Source: Herbidospora sakaeratensis
Lineage (GTDB): Bacteria; Actinomycetota; Actinomycetes; Streptosporangiales; Streptosporangiaceae
Direction: 5' to 3'
Assembly: GCF_001570525.1 (NCBI RefSeq)
Contig: NZ_BBXC01000027.1
Location: forward strand, 1 to 64,000
Length of the DNA stretch: 64,000 nt
Below the pieces are notes generated by a model that ran no database searches, was not told the origin of the DNA, and saw nothing but the letters and a program-made list of their open reading frames with translations. Each line of letters starts with the position of its first letter. Position 1 is the stretch's first letter. Shown one piece after another: positions 60,516 through 64,000 of the stretch. A program made the position numbers and the translations under genes.

Positions 60516-62324
60516 GTGCCACACCTTCGGCAGCGGGTCGCCAGAATCTCCTCCGTGGGCAGGATCGGGCGCTGGGCCGCCGCGGCGGGCGCGGTGTTTC
60601 TGCTCGTCTCGGGCCTGGGCCTGGCCCTGCGTCTGGGCGGCCTGTCCGACGCGGCGAACGTCGCTCAGCTCATGTCGCTTCTCCCGTTGGCCGTGGCCGC
60701 TGTGCAGTGGGCCAAGACGCGCCGGGAGACGGGCGAAGGCGTCCCCTTCGGTGACTTCCTTCGAGGTGTCGCGGATGCCTCCGGCGTCACCACCGCTCAG
60801 CTGAAGGAGCGTCTCTCCCAATGGGAGGCCACGACCGTCGACGACGTCCTGTCCGGGCGGATGGTGCCGCCCTGGGAGTTCGCGGCCGACTTCGCGGCCG
60901 TGATCGGCACGGGTGATCCCTGGCAGGTCGAGGTCGTCGAGCGGCGGATCCGGGAGGCCTGGCTCGCGGCCTCCGGAGACGAACCGCAACCCGTCGCCCC
61001 TATCGACGCGCGGTCACTGAGCGACGTCCTGCGGGAGGTCGAGGACACCCGGGAGATCGTGTCCGAGATCCGGCTGTCAGTGTCCCGGTACGAGTCGATC
61101 AACGCGGGCATGGCAGGGGTCGTGCGGAGACTGGCCGACGATGTGGCTCGGCTGAGCGAAGAGGATCTACGCACCGAACTGCGCGAGACCAAAGCGGTGC
61201 TGGCAGAGCACCGGCGCCGTCTGCGCGCGGCGGAACGACGGCTGGCGAGATCGGAGCAGCAGCGCAGGGAGGCCGAACTGCTCCGCGACGCGGCCGTCGC
61301 CGACCACCTGGCCGCGATGAGCCGCCTTCGCGCTCTCGACGCCCGGCCCAGCCTGCCCGCGGCGCCCGCCGCCCGCTCGACCCCGCCGCCGTTCGACGAT
61401 CGGGTGCTCGAACGAGTGGACGTGCTGCTCGACCAGGAAGCCGCGGCACTGGGGCGGATCAAGGCCGAGATCGCGTCGGTCCGGGCCCGGCGGGCCGGCC
61501 GCGACTGGAGATCGCCACGCTGGCCGGCCTGGCTCGCTGCCGTGCTGGTGACCGTTCCGCTGCTGGGTGGTTCGACGCAGGAAGGCGGCCCTCCACCCGA
61601 AACCCGCCGTGCCGGGACTTCGGCCGGTCTGGTGCCGGTGCCCCGCGTGCACCTGGTCACGATCGACGAGGCCGCCGGCATCCTGTCCCACGGCGACCTG
61701 AGATATTCCATCACCAACGAGGCGTCGGCAACACATCCGGCCGGGACGGTGCTCGGCACCGAGCCTCCCGACGGGACCTCCCTCAGGCGCCGCTCCTTCG
61801 TCGTCCTGCGGGTGTCGTCGGGACCGCCCACGGTGCGGGTCCCGGCCGTGACGGGTCGTTCGAAGGAGGTCGCCCTGGCGGTCCTACGGGAGACCGGGCT
61901 GGTCGGCAGGATCAAGAGATCAACCGCCCCCGATCGGCCGGGACGGGTGACACGAACCGACCCGGCCGAAGGGTCGGCGCTGCCGATCGGCAGCGTCGTG
62001 ACCGTCTACCTGCCGCCTGCTCTCGTGCCGGTGCCCGGCGTGATCGGTCTCGGCTGGCAGCGAGCCCGGGACAAGCTGCGGAAAGCAGGCTTCGAGGTCG
62101 ACATCGACTGGGTGACGAGCGCGGCCGCCAGGGGCGTGGTGATCAGAAGGGAACCTGCGGGGAAGACCGCGCCGCCGACTTCCACGATCTACCTGGCGGT
62201 CTCGAACGGGCCCGCCCCTTCACCGGACACCGATGAGATCGCGGAAAGCGAGTGTTTTCCCGGCAGCTCCGGGTGCACCGTCGACGTTCCGGATGGCGAT
62301 GCTCCCTCCATCCCGTTCTCGTGA
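60516..62324 (+). CDS. membrane protein with XRE-like domain, coiled coil and three PASTA repeats
   Basis: 602 aa from GTG 60516 (no clear ribosome site; GTG 60555 is an alternative). Order: two membrane helices (~18-40, ~48-65); an XRE-like segment (~74-150, GVTTAQLKERL ... DDVLSGRMVPPWEFAADFAAVIG) like the small helix-turn-helix domains of actinomycete regulators; a charged coiled coil (~165-275); a third helix (~336-351); then PASTA repeats at ~372-436, ~438-500 and ~502-566. Predicted topology puts the HTH and coiled coil inside and PASTA outside, as in PknB kinases but with no kinase domain. PASTA domains bind muropeptides or lipid II. Convergent with the KAP gene, 13 bp apart. Confidence 0.8.
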   Translation: MPHLRQRVARISSVGRIGRWAAAAGAVFLLVSGLGLALRLGGLSDAANVAQLMSLLPLAVAAVQWAKTRRETGEGVPFGDFLRGVADASGVTTAQLKERLSQWEATTVDDVLSGRMVPPWEFAADFAAVIGTGDPWQVEVVERRIREAWLAASGDEPQPVAPIDARSLSDVLREVEDTREIVSEIRLSVSRYESINAGMAGVVRRLADDVARLSEEDLRTELRETKAVLAEHRRRLRAAERRLARSEQQRREAELLRDAAVADHLAAMSRLRALDARPSLPAAPAARSTPPPFDDRVLERVDVLLDQEAAALGRIKAEIASVRARRAGRDWRSPRWPAWLAAVLVTVPLLGGSTQEGGPPPETRRAGTSAGLVPVPRVHLVTIDEAAGILSHGDLRYSITNEASATHPAGTVLGTEPPDGTSLRRRSFVVLRVSSGPPTVRVPAVTGRSKEVALAVLRETGLVGRIKRSTAPDRPGRVTRTDPAEGSALPIGSVVTVYLPPALVPVPGVIGLGWQRARDKLRKAGFEVDIDWVTSAAARGVVIRREPAGKTAPPTSTIYLAVSNGPAPSPDTDEIAESECFPGSSGCTVDVPDGDAPSIPFS

Positions 62325-62337
62325 CCCCACCTGGTGA

Positions 62338-64000
62338 TCACAGCAGCCGCCGGGCCAGGTCGGTCACCGACGGCGGGGCGGCCAGCAGCACCTGCAGCGG
62401 GTCCCATCGGGGGCCCGGCTCCAGGCCCGCGCCGGCCAGGGCCTCCGCCCACCGGCCGTCGCGGGCGGCCTCCTCCAGCTGCCCGAGCACCGTGCCGCCC
62501 GACAACCGCGACAGCAGGTGCGGCCAGCGGACCGTGAGCGCCGCCAGTTTGGCCACCTCGGCGTCGGAGGCGGCGCGTTCCCCGGCCAGCCGCTGGCGGT
62601 AGGTGACGAACGAGTAGAAGCGGAAGACGTTCACGTAGCGCTTGAGCTCGCGCGGGTTCGACGCCGTCAGCACCGGCAGCGCTCCCCGGATGGCGCGGTA
62701 GGCGTTCTCGTCGCTGTAGAGGTCGTCGAACACCCGGTCGGCGGCCAGGCGGGTCTCCGCCCACAGGCCGCCGAGCGCGGAGGTCTCGCCCTGGTCCACG
62801 GCCACCGTGTCCTGGGCCACGCGGGCCGCCTCGTCGAGGGTGTCGACCCGCGCGCCGGAGCCCCGGATCTGCCGCTCGATGCGGGCCACCATCGCCAGGT
62901 CGACCGACGGGCGGGCCGGCGCGGCGACCGGGGCGCGGCGCTGGGCCGGGATGTCCATCAGGGCGCGCACGTATTCGGGCAGGCGGGCGTCCTCGTCGAG
63001 CAGCGGCACCCGCAGCGGCAGCTGCACGATCTTCTCCAGGAACCGCCAGCCGAGGTCCTCGCGCAGGTGGGCGGGCATGCTCTCGGCCAGGTCGCGGTAG
63101 GCCACCTCGACGTGCGCGGCCACCACCTCCGGCTCCATGGCCAGCACGAACACGCAGTTGGGGAACTCCCCGGCCAGGAACAGGTTGATCGCCTCGATCA
63201 CCTGGGCGACCGCGCCCGACGAGCAGCGGTCGAGGTCGTCCACGAAGACCACCAGGGGGCGCTCGGAGGTGGCGACCAGGTCGAGCACGTGTCCCATGTC
63301 GGTCTGGACGAGATGCAGGAAGCCCGTCCGCGCGCCATAGCCGGGCCCGTCTCCGCTCAGCGGGTCGGGCGCCCGGACCAGGGAGGCGAAGGCCGACTCC
63401 GCCGATTCGGTGAGGAAGCGCGCAAGACGTACAGAAGCCGCGAAGACCGCGGCCACCGCGCCGCCCGAGGCGAGCGCGCCCGCCGCGCCGTCGAGGAACG
63501 GCAGCAGGGGCGCGGCCAGCAGGGACGCGCCCGACAGCAGCAGCGTCAGGACCAGGCCGAGAAGCGCGGGTCCCAGCCGCATGAGCGCCAGGTGGTAGGC
63601 GCGGCGGCGGACCGCCTCGCGGTCGACGCGGGCCAGGTTGAGCCGCAACCAGAAGCGCTCCCGCTCGGCGCGCGGGAGCCGGTCGGTGATCTGGGTGATG
63701 ATCTCGTGGGCGAGCCCGGCCCAGACCTGCTCGTCGTTCTGGTACATCCACGGGTTGAACCAGACCGTCGGCCGCCAGGCGCCCGTGGTCGCCTCGACCG
63801 GCGCCGGTTCCCCCTCGGCCTCCTTCGACAGGGCCCGGACCTCGGCGTTCGTGACGCCCTCGGAGGCCCGGCCGCCCGGCCAGAGCCCGGCCAGCAGCCG
63901 GATCAGCCGGGCCGGCGGCCGGGCCGGCAGGCTGCGGGGCAGCCGCAGCTCGCGGGCCTTCCCGGCCGGGGCGCCGGGGTCGAGCTCCTCCTGGATCATC
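62338..64000 (-). CDS. KAP-family P-loop NTPase, C-terminal part
   Basis: Partial gene running off the right edge; about 553 codons are visible and the Walker A region must lie outside. Seen in the window: a disordered basic stretch, then the KAP signature PTVWFNPWMYQNDEQVWAGLAHEII, two inserted membrane helices (~145-165 and ~172-195 from the window edge, LGLVLTLLLSGASLLAAPLL), Walker B LVVFVDDLDRCSSG, sensor-like CVFVLAMEPEVVAAHVE, and the conserved SNPRELKRYVNVFRF in the helical end. KAP NTPases have inserted membrane helices and are sporadic in bacteria, sometimes plasmid- or phage-exclusion related. Gene direction is convergent with the PASTA protein. Confidence 0.88.
   Translation of the reverse strand, partial: MIQEELDPGAPAGKARELRLPRSLPARPPARLIRLLAGLWPGGRASEGVTNAEVRALSKEAEGEPAPVEATTGAWRPTVWFNPWMYQNDEQVWAGLAHEIITQITDRLPRAERERFWLRLNLARVDREAVRRRAYHLALMRLGPALLGLVLTLLLSGASLLAAPLLPFLDGAAGALASGGAVAAVFAASVRLARFLTESAESAFASLVRAPDPLSGDGPGYGARTGFLHLVQTDMGHVLDLVATSERPLVVFVDDLDRCSSGAVAQVIEAINLFLAGEFPNCVFVLAMEPEVVAAHVEVAYRDLAESMPAHLREDLGWRFLEKIVQLPLRVPLLDEDARLPEYVRALMDIPAQRRAPVAAPARPSVDLAMVARIERQIRGSGARVDTLDEAARVAQDTVAVDQGETSALGGLWAETRLAADRVFDDLYSDENAYRAIRGALPVLTASNPRELKRYVNVFRFYSFVTYRQRLAGERAASDAEVAKLAALTVRWPHLLSRLSGGTVLGQLEEAARDGRWAEALAGAGLEPGPRWDPLQVLLAAPPSVTDLARRLL

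Noticed and set aside
1-64000. CRISPR arrays, tRNA/rRNA genes, insertion sequences, prophage or attachment sites
   Set aside because: I saw no regularly spaced repeats, cloverleaf-type sequences, transposase or integrase genes; the window reads as chromosomal core plus a few accessory genes.

Overview
The window is 64 kb of high-GC DNA from a filamentous-type actinomycete. The evidence is dense GTG starts, ATGA/GTGA gene overlaps, mycothiol-type enzymes, an aa3/bcc respiratory supercomplex with a diheme QcrC, a PimB'-type mannosyltransferase and the actinobacterial PspA/PspAA/HtpX/PspAB set. From memory, gene content and order track the Mycobacterium tuberculosis Rv2182c-Rv2215 segment (plsC, ArsA, SRPBCC, fadD15, pimB', NlpC/P60, DnaQ-UvrC, trpD, ctaE-qcrCAB, ctaC, adoK, HesB, cobS/cobU, pepA, lpd, sucB). 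ctaD sits between ctaC and ctaF, as in Streptomyces. Presence of DUF5304, SCO2322-like and PspAA genes fits Streptomyces/Streptosporangiales rather than mycobacteria. I favour a Streptosporangiales-like genome, but the sequence alone does not fix the genus.

Layout. 1-7.9 kb (mostly minus): 2-oxo acid dehydrogenase E2 (cut by the window edge) and E3, leucyl aminopeptidase, late cobalamin genes cobS/cobU, an SCO2322-like anchored protein, an aldo/keto reductase and a DUF3043 membrane protein. 8-12 kb (plus): envelope-stress operon pspA-pspAA-htpX-pspAB, then a mycothiol-dependent isomerase-family protein and a SIMPL protein. 12-16.4 kb: nadA with a candidate NAD-repressor operator, an A-type Fe-S carrier, an adenosine-kinase-like PfkB protein, and a TusA/cysteine desulfurase pair. 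16.5-19.5 kb: ctaC-ctaD-ctaF. 19.6-26.8 kb: L,D-transpeptidase lipoprotein, giant BTAD/AAA regulator, divergent BBE-type flavoprotein, a 0.7-kb gene-free stretch with strong tandem hairpins, and a secreted phospholipase A2. 26.9-31 kb (minus): ctaE-qcrC-qcrA-qcrB. 31-37.3 kb: pseudo-receiver, trpD, an orphan histidine kinase, SDR, a stand-alone RAM domain with a TTG start, a DnaQ-GIY-YIG nuclease, GNAT and a tiny WXG-like protein. 37.3-44 kb (plus): NYN ribonuclease-like protein, two NlpC/P60 peptidoglycan hydrolases (the second behind a clear ydaO/c-di-AMP riboswitch and probably using a CTG start), two zinc metallopeptidases and PimB'. 44-50.3 kb: acyl-CoA synthetase (minus), then metallophosphatase, SRPBCC, ArsA-like ATPase, DUF5304, glucokinase and an EEP phosphatase that also appears to start at CTG. 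50.3-56.6 kb: deacetylase/glycosyltransferase fusion with its small partner, a secreted propeller-like protein, a monoacylglycerol-lipase-like esterase and a PlsC acyltransferase. 56.6-60.4 kb: VIT/VWA protein coupled to a MerR regulator with two tandem perfect palindromes, and Dps. 60.4-64 kb: a membrane protein with an XRE-like domain, coiled coil and three PASTA repeats, convergent with a KAP-family P-loop NTPase cut by the window end.

Most of the window is core energy metabolism (E2/E3, NAD, haem-copper oxidase and bc1 complexes, Fe-S/sulfur supply) interleaved with envelope genes (c-di-AMP-controlled hydrolase, L,D-transpeptidase, PIM synthesis, Psp response). The least explained parts are the XRE-PASTA/KAP pair at the right edge, the VIT/VWA-MerR unit, the TCACGT/ACGTGA motif cluster around the NYN gene, and the two CTG-initiated genes.
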